From: Cordylochernes scorpioides
Lineage: Eukaryota > Arthropoda > Arachnida > Pseudoscorpiones > Chernetidae
DNA length: 64,000 nucleotides
NCBI GenBank assembly: GCA_030710605.1
Contig: CP092870.1
Coordinates: 89,591,993 to 89,655,992 of the forward strand
Direction of reading: 5' to 3'
The notes beneath the pieces were generated by a model, which was not told the origin of the DNA, did no database searches, and worked only from the letters and a program-made list of their open reading frames with translations. Numbering within the stretch: the first letter of the stretch is position 1; each line of letters begins with the position of its first letter. Shown piece by piece: positions 62,746 through 64,000 of this stretch. The position numbers were made by a program, and so were the translations under genes.

Positions 62746-64000
62746 TGTCCCATAAGTTCCCGGACTGGGTCCATAAAAAATAAATAAATGAAAAATGTAA
62801 ATGAATTTGACTGTTTATTATAGAAAAAATATCTGGCTACACGGTGGTACCAATATCGAGAGGCGGTACGTGCACGCGCCCCAAAGTTATTCTAATTTAT
62901 TTAAAGGTTACACATAGCGCTGCGGCGATTTTATGATGGAACGAAAATTGAAGCAGAGGATTTGCATAGAATTTTGTGTGAAACTTCAAATATCAGCAAC
63001 CGAAACTTTTGAAATGCTTAATAAAGCATTCCCCAATGACGCCCCAAAGAGAACAACTGTTTTTGAAGATGATCCTCGTCAAGGACGCCCAAAATCTCAA
63101 AGGACTGATGAAAATGTGCAAAAAAATCACTGATTTGATGAAAGAAAATCCTCAAACCACTTTGCTGGAGCTAGAGCAAGACACAGGCATCTCTAAAACA
63201 ACGATTGGAAGGATCGTAACCGAAGATTTGACGCTCAAAAAGACTCCTGCAAAATTCATCCCAAGATTCCTCACTAATGAGCAAAAACTGTGTCGGCTTG
63301 CAACCTGTGAGGACATGTTGGAAATGACAAGAACGGATCCGGAATGGAAAGACAAGATAATCACAGGCTACGAGACATGGGTCTATGGCTATGATCCTGA
63401 AACCAAGCATCAATCTGCCGAGTGGAGATGTCAGGGTGAGCTTAGACCCAAAAAATCCAGATTATTGAAATCCAGAAACAAGGTGTTGCTGGTCGCTTTT
63501 TTGGATAAAAAGGGCATTTTTCATCACGAGTATCTTCCTGCAGGCCAAACAGTTATCAAGGATATGTATTTGGGCATTCTTCGCCATCTAAGGGAAGCGA
63601 TTCGAAAAAAAAGTCCAGAAAAATGGACTAATGGTAGCTGGATCCTACACCATGACAATGATCGCCCTCACACAGCGCACTTGATGACTAACTTTTTGGC
63701 GAAAAACGGGACACAAATCCTACTTCAACCACCCTATTTCCCAGACATCGCACCAAATGACTTTTTCCTGTTTCCCAAACTTAAAGCAGTTCTAAAAGGA
63801 AGACATTTTGACACCAGGGATGACATAATAGAAAAATCGCCGTTATTATTGAAGAGCATTCCAAAAGAGGCTTATAAAAACTGTTTCAACAATTGGGAGA
63901 AACGATGGCGCTGGTGCGTTGAAGCAAGGGGGGATTATGGTAAACGGTTTGCGGATTTCGACAAATTAGAAAGAAGGAATCATATATCGCCGCAACTCTT
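62746..64000 (+). mobile_element. mariner element (runs off the window end)
   Basis: Begins TGTCCCATAAGTTCCCGGAC right after TA in the copia coding region. The 5' non-coding part runs to 62932 and the transposase gene then fills the window. The right end is not visible. Confidence 0.85.
62933..64000 (+). pseudogene. mariner (DD34D) transposase, frameshifted, first Asp lost
   Basis: ATG at 62933 (MMERKLKQRICIEF). The N-terminal helix-turn-helix has an in-frame gap of about 13-17 residues between TTVFE and DDPRQGRP. An extra A near 63125 shifts the frame; from 63126 it is open to the window end (DLMKENPQTTLLELEQDTGI...). Catalytic region: the usual G-D-E-[ST]-W is G-Y-E-T-W (TAC at 63369-63371), then LHHDN with Asp and PDIAPND with Asp, spaced 34 residues. 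Two of three catalytic Asp remain, so it is inactive. Confidence 0.92.

Overview
The window is AT-rich animal nuclear DNA. The spliced C2H2 gene, the long repeat-filled introns and the mix of LINEs, SINEs, Helitrons, mariner, pogo/Tigger, piggyBac, copia and gypsy copies suggest an invertebrate, probably an arthropod. The species is not identifiable by eye. Two host genes lie on the + strand, one after the other; almost everything else is mobile or repetitive DNA.

Positions 1-14.3 kb hold the 3' part of a zinc-finger gene, best matched by PRDM10. Six exons were found (3423-3549, 6215-6499, 9930-10190, 10529-10717, 12658-12897, 14072-14262/14266). All join in frame with GT/AG borders and encode seven C2H2 fingers plus a Pro/Glu-rich tail. 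Its introns hold tRNA-derived SINEs, small pogo-like elements, mini-Helitrons, a mariner foldback and a tandem array. The last recognised exon is followed directly by a 2.1 kb minisatellite.

Positions 16.4-29.5 kb are mostly non-coding. They hold a degenerate Ty3/gypsy copy (about 20.3-23.0 kb) and a very young Ty1/copia element (23807-28076) with near-identical LTRs and a TGAAT target duplication. That element has lost about 67 residues of its reverse transcriptase in frame.

Positions 29.5-53.5 kb hold a complete platelet-activating factor acetylhydrolase IB catalytic-type subunit gene. Four coding exons (29565-29630, 42036-42125, 46590-46706, 51296-51691) give 222 residues. The catalytic serine is a tyrosine and the oxyanion glycine is a glutamate, so it is probably a pseudo-enzyme. 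Its first intron holds a full-length LINE (30485-35375) with a 14-bp target duplication; the LINE's ORF1 begins with hydrophobic segments and a 2A-like motif. Its last intron holds a second LINE copy broken by a Helitron and a Tigger element.

Positions 53.5-64 kb hold a 16-bp minisatellite, a near-intact piggyBac element between TTAA sites (54353-56712), LINE and gypsy scraps, an intronless ankyrin-repeat gene on the - strand with one in-frame stop, and a copia element on the - strand interrupted by a mariner that runs off the window end.

A palindromic short element family recurs at least 17 times. Its centre (CTGANGA, stem-loop, GAAACGTC) resembles a hammerhead ribozyme core. This and the 2A-bearing LINE are the most unusual signals here.
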